Shown piece by piece: positions 43,537 through 55,322 of a stretch of 64,000 nt of DNA. The stretch lies in assembly GCF_019578655.1 (NCBI RefSeq), contig NC_063260.1, forward strand, positions 7,504,501-7,568,500, in the 5' to 3' direction. The translations under genes were made by a program, and so were the position numbers. The notes beneath the pieces were generated by a model. The model had not been told where the DNA came from and did not search any database. It saw only the letters and a list, made by a program, of their open reading frames with translations. This stretch comes from Ricinus communis (lineage: Eukaryota > Streptophyta > Magnoliopsida > Malpighiales > Euphorbiaceae). Numbering within the stretch: the first letter of the stretch is position 1; each line of letters starts with the position of its first letter.

Positions 43537-46500
43537 CTAATCATTTCCTTTTTCGGTTTTCATAGCATCAGATCCCTCATCCCGACTTCTTTCGAGTATC
43601 AAATTACAGTTGTTCATTGTGCATGCATCAAGAAGACCCTGGTTCCAAAGCTTGATCATGAATAACCTCCAACACCTGAGTCCATGGGCAATTTACGTCT
43701 CAAGAATAAATATCCATGATAAATCTAAATGCGAACTCAAGAAGCTAATAAGGTGTAATCATGCTTTAAAAGCAATAACATGCTAGGAAAAACACAGCCT
43801 TCTGAATTGATCTACAACTTCCATCCATGAAAAGCTACCAATTAATGTGACTGTCACCGAATATGGTTTTCAAGTAAGAAGCTTTTCAAATAGCTTAGGT
43901 TTTGTACAGTAGGGTTATAATTCTACTCATGTTGTCATAAAAATTAACATGGCTACCTGTCTAACTTTAGAATAGCTGGTAAAGCATAGCTTGCAGCATC
44001 CATTTACAAGTCAAAGTGAAATTATTAAGAAAATAAAATGAATAAACTTAAGAAGCAATGACCAGAAAATACAAGGTAGAAATCAATCAGGAACATTACC
44101 AAAAGAGAGCAGGAGATCCAACCAGTTCCTGTCCATGAAGTTTTGAGAACGCCTCGCATGCCCAGGGAACATGACCATCAGCCAGCACCCTGCCACAGTG
44201 ACAAGAGAAACCTAATTTTAATATTTTTTTTGTCTCTAATAAAATCGCATGCATCATCTCTTTCCTTAGAAGCTGATGAGTTTTTGTTAACATCTCAGCT
44301 TACAGAGAAAAAGAAGAATCAGTTTGCACAGCTAGAATAATTACCTTTGCTTTCTCACAAATGAGTTCCAAAAATGCATAAGTTGCTTCTCATCTTTGCT
44401 AACATCCACAAAGTCATCAAGCATCTGCAAGAATATCAGAACATGAACATGGCAGAACATAAGAAAAATGAAAGAGAGAGGGCAAAAAGAAACAAATACA
44501 ATGTGATAATTTTTAAAGCAATATCTCATCTATGAACACTAAATACAGATTTAGGAAAGTGTTTAGTAACGAGCTGGAATTCCCCATACTCCAGCAAATA
44601 ATTCTATCAGCGGGTGCTAGAGAATCTGAAACCATTGCCCACAATTCTTCATGAGTGTTCTGTGACATTTTGTCAGAGCTGAAATCACATCTAGCTAAAG
44701 AAAATTTCAAGTAGTCTAAAACTTTGTCTTGTAGTAGATGAAGATATTAATCTAAATGAAAAAAAAAACATAGCAGCTTACAGAAAATACTCCAATTTTT
44801 AATTTGCATGCATTGGACCAAGTACTTTAGAACTAAATTCAAATAGATCCAACTTGAGGAGTGAAAAGTACATTTTTTAGTTTGAGCATTCTGGTGTAGT
44901 GCCATTTCTGAATCAAAACAATGCAAATAGACCACATATCTCAATTTTTGTTCTTTAATAACTGGAAACTATCATTCTTGGCTTACAGGACCATAACTAG
45001 AATTGTCAATATTAGCTTACAAGAAACCGTAGCAGCAATTTCTTACTGAAATGGGCTTAGCGATATCCCAACTTAAGTTTTTGCCACAGATTTGCCCAGC
45101 ATCAAACATACAAATACATGAGTTGTTATAAAATATCATTGAGTAATAGAAAAAGCAAAATAATTTCTTGTTGAAGCAGGTCTTCAAATTACTAACAAGT
45201 TCCATAAAATGTGAAATTCAGTAAAGCAAGTTTTACTGCTGCAACAAGAATCGTAACAAGGAAAAATAAGCAAAACCATCAAACATACCCTTCGATCTTC
45301 AAAATCTGCAATGTCATCATCAACTTCATCTTCACTGTCTCGATCTGACATTACTTGTTCCAGAGCCATAGGCTTCAAGAACAAAAAGAAAATTATTGGT
45401 GGATAGTGAAAAGGAAGAAAAGAACACAGCAATTTATGGAACAGCAAAAACTTCTGCAAGCATCTAGAAAGGACCTATTCACAGAAATAGCAAAATTGAA
45501 AATTTAAGTAATAATGAGAGCTATGTTCAGCTATGATTTTAAAATGGAAACAGTGTTATGTTGAAACACAATAAATATGCATCATCAAGGATAAATCTTT
45601 GCCACCTCTACCAACAAGAGTATCTTCATTTTGGGCAACCTGACTTCGAACACTATTGAATTGAGAGCCATATTTATGAAAGTTACGAGCATTAAAATAA
45701 AGCTCTGCATAGTTTCTTGCTAATACACCTGAGCATGCCTATCCTCCAAAAGAGTTTGATTGTCCTTATTGAAATTAGTCTATGATCCCGCACGTTGCGG
45801 TTTATAATTTAATGATAAAAATTATAAATAAAATATAAATTTATTAAAAAGACTCTAAATTCTATGTATAAAATAATATAAAATTCAGCTATCAATACTA
45901 ATGGAAAAAAGAAAAGGCTTGACAAACTACAGGCTTGATTTAACAAACTAAAAACAAAAGCAATTTGCCACAAATAAGAATGAAATTAAAAGAACAAAAT
46001 ATAACAAAGGAAAAAGACATTCGTAGAGTTTCAACAAAATCAAACCAGAAATAATAATCTTTACTCTTGCATTCAAAAATCAGGCATTAGTTTGTCTTGG
46101 TGCAATGCCCCTCATATAACCAAGACAAATGTCAGCCTATTTAAATGAAGCATCTCAAAAATACTGGTTCTTAGGAACTATATTCCCAAGTAAAAGAAAA
46201 ATTGTGATGAAATAGCATTCAGTACATTAGAGACCTAAAAATACAACTTAAAAAAAGAAAGCAGGTTAGAAATGTTAGTTATACAAATATCATAATAATC
46301 ACAGTTCTATTCACTTGAGAAAATACCACATACCATCTGAATCATATAGGCCAAGCTTAAAGGGAAAAAATAATGGCAAGATACCCTAAAATCTTGGCAT
46401 ATTGTATTATTAGTGAGATTTTCATTTACTATAAAGAGCATAAATTTTCAAATTAATCGCATCAAGAACTGAAGATTATGCAGAGAACCAATGGAAAACA

Positions 46501-49500
46501 ATTGAAGCAAAATAGATGAAGAAATACAAAATTACTAAAAGGACCATCGGTAATTAATCACCTGAACTCTATGAGAGTGATAAAATTGTCGTTTCTGTAG
46601 GAGTACACGACTGAAAGATGAAATTTACAAAAGAAATTCAATTAGCATCCCAAGAGTGTACATGACTAAAATAAAACAATCTCACTAATAATTTTTTAAA
46701 TTTCATGAGAAGCAGAGAATATAACTGTGGTTTGTACCACTAAAACACATCCTAAGAGCGAATACTGTAAGGCTATATATGGAGTTCATATATGAGTGGC
46801 GTGCGGGTAAAACAGGTTTCTCCAGAAAAGATAATGGCAGGAACCAAAAGAAAAGGATAACATAGCATCACCGCAAGAGAAAATCTTTTGCAAAAAAAAA
46901 TATATGGCTATATGCATAAGGGATCAAGATTTGCATTGGCTAAGATAAAGACAATATCAGCTTAAGGCTACCATATTTAGAGATGTCCGGCGATTCAAAC
47001 TAATGCTCTATTTAGAACTGCCTAAAAAAGGAGCATAACTCTCCCTGAGAGGTTAGAAGAGCCATGACACCACCTTTTTAACAAAGTTCCCTACTTGAAA
47101 TGTATGCATGCAGACATCGTAGTAAGCACATGCTGTTTTCTACTCTGAAAAGACCTAAAAGCCATTTAATTCAAATACGAAAGACTTCGGAGGTCAGGTT
47201 TTTTCTTTTTTCTTATTTCTCTAGATTCATGGGCTAGAAGGCACCGGGACTTCTGAAAGGGTGAAGTTTCCGTATCAAACACTTCTCCAATACGGATATG
47301 CGCACGACACATGTCGACATGCGTATATGTCAAAATATTTTATTATTGTTATTTTCACGGACATAACACTGCAGGAAAATTTCAAAGATGAGATTAAATA
47401 ACAATTTAACCCCAAAATTTACAGGCGATTGATAATTGGCCCTAAAATAAAATTCTTTAATGTAATTAGCCCATAATATTTTATAAAATATAATTAACTT
47501 TTGACAAATTTATAAGAAAATATAAGGCACACACAGATAAAATTTTATTTCATATATATACATAAAGTTATTATTAAAAAAGTTAAATTATTTATGTGAT
47601 AAATTAATTTTTTTGTTAGTATATTGTTTACATGAGAATAATTTTATGTGCTTATAATTTAAATATGATATAATATATATTTAAATAACATGTTCATCTC
47701 GTATCCTGTCCTAACTTATTAAAAGTAGTCGTGTTAACATGACAGCATCCTATCATGCCGTGCTTCATAGTTCAAGGGTCACTAGAATCCTGGGGAAATA
47801 AATAGGGAATATTGAAGCAATTGTTAACATACTTTCTAGGGTCTGACCGTTCCACTGTTAACTTCCTTGCTTTTGCAACATGGATCCCAGCTGGCAGAGA
47901 ATGATCGCTTCCACATAGTGATTTAACACACTCAGAGTCCACAGAAGATTGAGCCTTTGCAATTGAAACACCTAAGATATTAGAACTTGATGCGACACGT
48001 TCTATCAACTCAACATTAGGATACTCGACACCATAGTTTTCTGCTCCATGCCTTGAATTATGCAAATCTTTCTCACTAGAAGATGACTTGGAAGCATTCT
48101 CACCTATACAAGATAAAACATCTAAGATATAAATCCAAGATTTAACATCTATAACATGAATATCGATAAAAAATATAACACTTCAAATTATGAATTCAAA
48201 TTGCAGTCCTCCATACAGAAAGATTATGATGAAAAGAACTAAAAGATGATACCTGCATCCTGGTAATTTTAGCAAATGCGCAGTGCAATAGAGAAAATAT
48301 CTCTTTTTATAGAATTAAAATTAAATAATATCAGATAAAACCTAGTCTTAAAGCTGGAATTTTTGAAGATTAATGATAGTAACAACTTCGGTATTAGAAC
48401 AGAAATTTTACCATCATCCTTCCTCAAAAATCCCTCATTTATGCCTTCCAAGGGTAGTTTTGGTGAATCCAACTCCAAGAATTGTACGCAAACTTGCTTT
48501 TCATTATGATCATGGTTTCTTGATTTCCGTCTTCCAGGCCTTGAGCTGTAATACAATTTATTAGCCATTTGAGTTCCCACTATTTTGCTAACAGAAAGAT
48601 GAATATTGATAAAAAGAATGGAAGTTATACATGGAGATCTAAAACCTACCAGAAGAAGAATGTTTGTTGTCTTTGCTCTACTCCATCTGCAACAGTCTGT
48701 ACATAGATGTAAATAGCTAGAAGAGAATTTTATGCATGCTTCTGTCAAACTTGAAGGTCTAGTATGATGCTCATCATAGAAAACAAATGATAACTGAAGG
48801 ACAGATAGCCCCAGCCCACACATTAAGAAAAAGGATGTCAAGGGGGTAGCAATGCATTAAACTGCATAATCCTTGTCGCATAGAAACTAGATACAGATGT
48901 AGCATATTCTTCATTCTTCATGCTTACATAAGTTTGGCTCTATTATTGGAACCACATTTTGATGGGTCCCTCAGGAAGCAAGAAACAATTATGCGAAGAT
49001 TCCAAGGACACAACTAGTTGCCAGGTTCCCAGTTCAATTTGAGTTGCTTTATGTATTTGCGATAAGAAAATGAACTTTCCAACACTAAAGCGAAAAAGAA
49101 AAGAAAAATAGCCAATACTTATCCAGGATGAATAATGTTCATACCTCAGATAAGAATCTGTCGAGTTTCACAGAGACATTCACTGCTTGGTACTCTTCAT
49201 TCACCTATAAACAGATGTTTCTTGATGAATATTTATTGAAGCATTCAATGCACAAAAAAGTGGTGAACTATTATTACCAACCCAGAACTCGAAGTTGAAT
49301 AGATCATGTGAAGAGCACAAATGGTACCGTAAACCCTGCAAACAGAATTGAAAGCGTTCCTTTCTGAGTGTATAAGTGAGTAAAATGCATTTAACAACAT
49401 TAAAGGGATAGTCAATAATTTATGCAGGATTACAAAGTTAAGTTTTAAATAAATCCATAATGTTGCCAAAAAATCTATAATTTTGTTATTTTTCTACAGG

Positions 49501-51748
49501 ACTCTAATTTCAGGTGCCTTATTGATTGCTCATAACTTATATTTCATGGTAATGAGTTAGAAATAAGGAAATAAAAATTTTAAGCACAATTATCAAACAG
49601 ACCTTAAAGCTCATACACATCATCGAGCAGAATGGACACAGAAAGTCTTCAGTGACTGCAAGTAAAGAAAGTACAGGCAATGGTTAGCAGCTCCAGAAGA
49701 AACATTTTTAACAGGACCATGTTCACTGATAACAAAGAACACATGCAGCACATGGAAAATGTAAAGTCCAATAAAAGTTTTAAAATATAGTTGAGCTATT
49801 TGTCAACAGAAATTCAGATAATTTGCTAAATTAAAAGAGATAAATTCATTTTTAAGTGCCGAAAAGAGATTTTGAACAGACAAAAGATGCCGATAGTTAT
49901 ATTATAACCCCAGGTCTTTGCTTACAGATTCCTCATTTTGATTTGAAATCACTCATCTCATCCAGATTAGTTCCCAAGACCACTATACTAACAGAATAAC
50001 AACTCGAGTCATAATAGTATCTTCAATTTGTCTGATAACAGTGTGAGGTTCAATCATTTCATATCCCTATCCAGTCAATTCCAATTTTTCAATCCAAGTC
50101 TAACAATCACATCAAAGCACAATAGGACAGAAAAGCTTATCGATACCATGCATCCACAATTGCAAAAAGCAATTGGGAGGCAGTTGATGGAAGTATTCAA
50201 TACCCAGTGGTTTCACAGATTGTGCAAAGATTGATTATTATTAGTTCATTTTAATGGTCATTGGATGGAAAAGTTACTCAATGAGCTTTTGAACAGGGGG
50301 TGAAACAATTAAACATTGAATTGACAAGTGGCAAGAAGAGATCAATGCACATTTAAGTGATGATCTAATTTTAGTCTCAAAGGCAAAGTTATAACAAGAT
50401 GTTAACGAGTTCTTTCCCAGCAAATAACTTTAACATCCTATGTAAATTGAACTCATTTAAAGTATTGGATTGGATCGATATCACCTTATGAATTGCAATA
50501 GTATTCAAGATGCTAAGCACCAATCTTTCAAGATAAGACATGACACCATGGTAACACACATCAATATCAGGAATAAAATAAGTCTAGAATAGAAATGCAA
50601 GTTAAGTTGTGCGCATTAGAATTCTATAGAATTCAAAGTGGGGTAGCTGAACAGTTAGGAGTTTGTAATAACGATCTGATCCCATGTCAAGCATAATTTA
50701 CTGTAAAAAGGAAAAATTTAATAAAAAAATAAATGAAAAAAATAACAAATTCAAATTCAAGGAAGGCAGTCACATGTATTCCACTCCAGATATTAAAACA
50801 TATAACTAATTGGATAACTTAAGAAACTCCTACTGCAAATTTACTGTAAAAAAGGAAAAAAATTAATAAAATAATAAATGAAAAAATAACAAATTCAAAT
50901 TCAAGGAAGGCAGTCACATGTATTCCACTCCAGATGTTAAAACATATAAGTAATTGGATAACTTAAGAAACTCCTACTGCAAATTGTGGAAGTAACATTC
51001 AAGAGCATCAATTGCATTCTCCAGAAGCACAAAGAATACCATCCTCCCAACCCCCCACCCCCATCCCCAAAGAAAAGAGAAGTGTAACACCTTCAGTCTT
51101 TTGCAGTTTGTTGTTGTAATCTCTGTAGTTGAAAATCACAATTCCAGCCGCCAACCTAATCAAGCATATTCACCCAGAAAGGTCAATCCCTAGTGCCTAG
51201 GCCACAGAGCTAGAAATGATAAACTGATAATTGCAAACTTCTCCCTCTGAACTTAATGAGTAAAGAAAGGTTTTCTAACTTATAACTTACAAGAATAAGG
51301 ACATATTTAAACCACATTAATTATTCAACACCATCACAAGAACTAATGATCATCAATGGCATAAAATCTAATGCAAAAAAAAAAAAAAAAAGTAACGGTA
51401 TAAAGGCCAAAGTTAATAAGAAGGAAGCTCATACCTCCTTTTACGGCTTGCTTTCATTTTATAACGCAAGCATCTTCGAAGAAATGAAGGCTACGCCATA
51501 AAAAGCATTTGATTTTAAAGTAAAGATAATAAAACTAAACCCTGATCAACACAAGATAAATAAAAACAAACAAACAAATAGATAAGACCCAGAAAAGGAA
51601 AAAATTATAAAAGAGACATTACATTGAATTGAGCACGACGGTGAAGAATATTGTAAAGTTCAACGGGCTTGCAATAAATTAGAAGACTTTCATCAGCTGC
51701 AATTGCTTCCTCAACAGACAAATGCACACAACTATTCTGATGACACAT
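43537..51748 (-). CDS. VRN2: VRN2-like Polycomb repressive complex 2 subunit (Su(z)12 family), 14 exons
   Basis: The exons are 51623-51748, 51435-51490, 51091-51155, 49603-49655, 49282-49335, 49145-49204, 48650-48696, 48412-48545, 47833-48103, 46562-46610, 45289-45372, 44345-44424, 44100-44189 and 43537-43675: 1,308 nt, 435 residues, every junction in phase. The N-terminus ([29 protein letters not shown]) leads to a C2H2 zinc finger (CPFC, Cys89/92, with His105/110 in [11 protein letters not shown]). The VEFS box spans about 290-415 ([74 protein letters not shown]). The long region between the N-terminal part and the finger seen in EMF2 is absent and exon 2 joins directly to [15 protein letters not shown], which is the VRN2 arrangement. 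VRN2 acts in PRC2, which deposits H3K27me3, for example at flowering repressors during vernalization. Start chosen at MCHQNS; a 5' non-coding exon lies upstream. Confidence 0.95.
45600..45800 (-). other. Coding-like fragment and hairpin in the intron between VRN2 exons 10 and 11
   Basis: The minus strand reads [20 protein letters not shown] and then [17 protein letters not shown] without a stop, although this does not belong to the VRN2 product. Next to it, at 45786-45802, is a short hairpin, CCCGCACGTTGCGG, of the kind found near Helitron 3' ends, but no CTRR terminus was located. It may be a captured gene fragment in a degraded element. Confidence 0.3.
46700..47800. other. Long VRN2 intron (between exons 9 and 10), partly repeat-like
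   Basis: The intron runs 46611-47832. The part 47200-47760 has a composition shift and phrases (ACACATGTCGACATGCGTA, AACAATTTAACCCC, GGCCCTAAAATAAAATTC) suggesting an inserted repeat. No domain, terminal repeat or target duplication could be confirmed. Confidence 0.4.
50697..50984. repeat. Tandem duplication of about 143 bp in VRN2 intron 3
   Basis: Two copies, 50697-50839 and 50840-50984, share TTTACTGTAAAAA, CAAATTCAAATTCAAGGAAG, GCAGTCACATGTATTCCACT and ending AACTCCTACTGCAAAT. Only a few substitutions and small indels separate them, so the duplication is recent. Confidence 0.95.
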
Positions 51749-51928
51749 CTCCTCCTCCTCTACAAAACTAAAAATTCCCACTTTTCATAAATTCCTTTTT
51801 CATCATATGCAGTCAAACATAAAACCAAAGACCTAACTTAATTACAGTACCAATTCAAAGATTGAAACCAAACTTTCTTAAACAAATCAAACTTAACAAT
51901 AAATTATAAAGGGTGAAAGAAATTTTAC

Positions 51929-52080
51929 CAAAGTTGAAAACTTTTTGCTGGAAAGTGAGTGAATTGAAGGTTTCGAGGAACCAACGGCTAGGTCTAGTTG
52001 TTAGGTTGGCTAACTGAAAACGAATTGTAAAACTTAAGACAACTATAGATTGGGACCAGACTCCTGACACAGAGACCAGA
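51929..52080 (-). other. Probable 5' non-coding exon of the VRN2-like gene
   Basis: Upstream of the MCHQNS exon (acceptor TTTTGTAG at about 51765) lies a segment ending in the donor AACTTTG|GTAAAA. It contains short frames with no conserved protein content, consistent with a spliced 5' leader. The 5' boundary is inferred, not seen. Confidence 0.45.
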
Positions 52081-53017
52081 CAGCACCAGTTCTCTTTTTA
52101 TTAGTATTATGTTATTTACATTCCTTTTTATTTTTTATTTATATTTGTAATTAATTGTGAATTGGTTTCTAACTGGCTCTTTTAACCATGGGCAGTTAAT
52201 ACGGCCGTTACCAGTTACGAAGACTCAGAAAATCACTTTTTCTTTTTATTGAAATGACAGAATGGGCCTGGATTCTGTACTCTTTTTATGTTGTTAGGCA
52301 CTTTCTTTCCGTTGGCCCATCAGAGCCCATAACTTCACTGTATAAGAGGACAATGACTTCAAATTCCAATGATTTATAATGGAAAAACTTTTTTTTTTTG
52401 TTTTTTTATATCAAGTTTACTGTTTTTTATTTTTTTTATTCTTACTGTATCAAATTATTAAAAATAATTTTTAATTTTTTTTTTAAATTTACAGCTTTAA
52501 TTTATTTTTATTTTTTGATTATTTCTTAGTAAAACAACTGAAAATAAACTACCGAAATGAATTAAAAAATAATCGAAAATAATTGAAGAACAACTAAAAA
52601 TAATTGAAAAATAATCGAAAAATAAATGCAAAGTTTTATTGTTTTAAAGAAAAAAAGTTAATATAACTGAATCTTAATATATTTGTTAAAAAATTTCCAT
52701 TTATAATCTCTATGAGTTGAAGAACTTAAAAAGAGTTTGTCTTCTAAGATTATAATATTCCAATGGCCAGGCCGGCCAATCACCATAACCTATATAACCC
52801 ACAGTAGCATCTAAAATTCATGAATCTTTACAACCATACATGAACAAAATTGCATCCTAGCTAGTATCCATCAGAATCTTCGTAACAATAAAATTTGAAT
52901 TAATTAAAGCAATGTAAACATAGGCTAAGCTGATCATATAATTAAAAATTCATTGTTCATGTATATAAAAAAAATTGCACCTACCAAAGAGCTTGGTCAT
53001 TGAGATTAACTTCAATT
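52081..53017. promoter_or_regulatory. Divergent intergenic region between VRN2-like and dioxygenase genes
   Basis: The two genes point away from each other, so this stretch should hold both promoters. A segment at 52540-52630 contains several repeats of an AATAATCGAAAA/AATAACTGAAAA word. A plausible TATA element for the dioxygenase is TATATAA near 52791-52797. No coding frame is supported. Confidence 0.45.
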
Positions 53018-54466
53018 ATGGCATCTATTCTTGAAGAGCAACTGGTTGAGTCACTCTCTTGTGTGGGTCAAAAATTATGTGTTAGAAACTTCATTTGGTC
53101 TGAAGAAGAATGGCCAGCAATTGATCATAACAGCTTTGCAAATGGAGATGATGACATTCCTGTTATAAGTCTCCAAGGAGTTTTTGATGAGAGAAAGGAC
53201 CAGGAATATGATAATATTTGCCAAGAAATGGTAAATGCTAGTGCTAAATGGGGATTTTTCAAGTTAGTCGACCATGGGATTGCTTTGGAAACCATAGAGA
53301 AATTTAAAGTTCATGTGAATGAGTTTTTCGCTCTTTCAATGGAGCAGAAAATGAAGGCTGCTAGATCAACCAACCTTCCTCTAGGTTACTCTGCCTCAAA
53401 TCCTGATTATGGGAAAATTTACCCTGGGCTGAGATTATACAGTTGCTTCAATCTCAAGAACAGGTAGTTTCATTTGCAAGAAAGGTGTATGATGATCAAT
53501 ATCAACCATTTAGGTAATTATATGCCATTGTTGTCATCTTTGATTTCTGATCCAAAATATAAAAAAAAAAAAATTAGATTCTTTTAACTCATTAAAAATC
53601 ATACATGTATTACATAAATTCATTATAATTCATAAGATTACTTCTCTTTTTCCAAAAGAAAATTTTATCTATATATATATATATATATATATTGATTCTG
53701 TGATTATATATTATTCATACTTAAAAAGAAAAAAGAAAGATTTTCTCGGTACTTGCAGCAATGCTTTGATGGAGTACATGCAAGCATTGGATAAACTAGG
53801 GATGATAATACTGGAGATGTTGGCTCATGGATTAGGCCTACCTCGAGACTTCTTCTTAAGGAACTTTGAAGCAAAAGAAGAAACCATTTTGAGAGTTAAC
53901 AAATATCCTCCATGCCCCATTCCAGAGAAATGTCTTGGACTAGGGAGCCACTCAGACCCCCATACCTTAACCATATTGCTGCAAGATGATGTGGGTGGCC
54001 TTCAAGTTCTCAAGAATGACAATCAATGGATTGGAGTTTGCCCTGTCCTAAATTCCTTTGTCATCAACCTTGGTGACACCCTTGAAGTAACTTTCTTCTA
54101 TCTCCTTCAATCACCATAAGTCCATATTTTAAGTAATTCTGCTAAAGTTATGGCAACCATTAGGTTTTTTAGATGAATAATTTTGTCGGGATGTATGCTT
54201 TTCAGGCATGGACAAATGGGAACTTAAAAAGTGTTGTGCACAGAGCAGTTGTCAACAAAGAGAAGAGCAGGCTATCAGCAGCATACTTCCTTAGCCCCAA
54301 TAGTCGTACCATCATAGACTCCCTCCCACAATTCATTGATCTAAATACTAATCCTAGAAAATATCGGCCTTTCACTTGGGGTGATTTCAGGAAGCAACTT
54401 TTGTCTCAAAAGAGAGTTGTGGGTAAAACAGCACTCAACAGATACCATATTTCTAAGATGCAATAG
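53018..54466 (+). pseudogene. 2-oxoglutarate/Fe(II) dioxygenase, gibberellin-oxidase-like, with a single-base frameshift
   Basis: Three exons are evident: 53018-53513, 53759-54086 and 54206-54466, for a product of about 361 residues if the frame were continuous. The N-terminal DIOX_N domain (DIPVISLQGVF, AKWGFFKLVDHGI) and the double-stranded beta-helix domain are present. The iron ligands are His230 and Asp232 (GSHSDPHTLT) and His287 (SVVHRAVVN), and the 2OG-binding pair is Arg297/Ser299 (RLSAAYF). In exon 1 the frame breaks just after NPDYGK: the run at 53414-53417 has four A's where five would keep the family-like reading LPWAEIIQLLQSQEQVVSF, which resumes in the next frame to the donor TTTAG|GTAATT. 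Splice phases fit only with that extra base. Everything else is intact, so this is a very young pseudogene, an allele, or a base-call error. The type resembles GA-oxidase-like enzymes; substrate unknown. Confidence 0.85.
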
Positions 54467-55322
54467 GTAATTGGAACTTCAATAATGTTGCAATGAATAA
54501 TTACGATACATAATCTTTGGAGGCGGATAAATATATATATATATATAATAACATCCTCACATCTATGTGAAACTATTTATTGAAATGCAATTGTAGTGAT
54601 ATATATCGACACTTCCTAATGCGATTGATGATTATTAAGAATAAATTTTTTATATTTGATATTTACTTTTAATTTTTGTATCAAGATATACTTATTAATG
54701 GAATATTCATATTTATTTTCAATCTTTTTTACATTATCCAATACAATTAAACTAGTAGATCCGTGACCTTACTTGCAGACATGTATTGTTTCAAATCTAT
54801 TAAAACTTGACCAAATGGCCTAGTAATATAATTATTAATTGCAAGTCTCGTGGTCATGGTAACACATAAAATTTTCTTGGTGACTTGATCACCAATTGCC
54901 AGTAGTAACAACCCACTCGTTTCTCATCCATGACATGTACATGTCTCATAGATTTTGAATACTTCGTATGTTAATGGATTCAGCCCTACCTGACAAGAAA
55001 TAAACAGAATAAACAAATCAAAGTATACGTTCATAGTATGATTAAGGACTTGGTAAATGTATGTTTGCTCTTATTCAATTCATCAATGGGCTGACATAAA
55101 AGAAAATATAGGTTTGACATTTGGAATAAAAAGTTGAAAAGAAAAAAAAAAGTAGCAAAGGCATTATAAAATTTTACCCTATTTATTCTGTGCACAACCT
55201 TTCAAGTCATGAATCTGCTTGTTTCATTGACATTTCTTATCATCACCGGTTTAATTGGATATTTTCCTTGCATCCCCAACATGTTATGTACTTGACAAAA
55301 ATTCTCGTTACCTGGATTATTT
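54467..55322. other. Intergenic DNA downstream of the dioxygenase
   Basis: It contains the 3' flank of the dioxygenase, a short (TA)n run near 54532-54548 and otherwise unremarkable AT-rich sequence. No coding frame is supported. Confidence 0.6.

Noticed and set aside
48269..48841. 190-codon minus-strand frame
   Set aside because: It reads through VRN2 exon 8 and neighbouring introns; only 48412-48545 belongs to the coding sequence.
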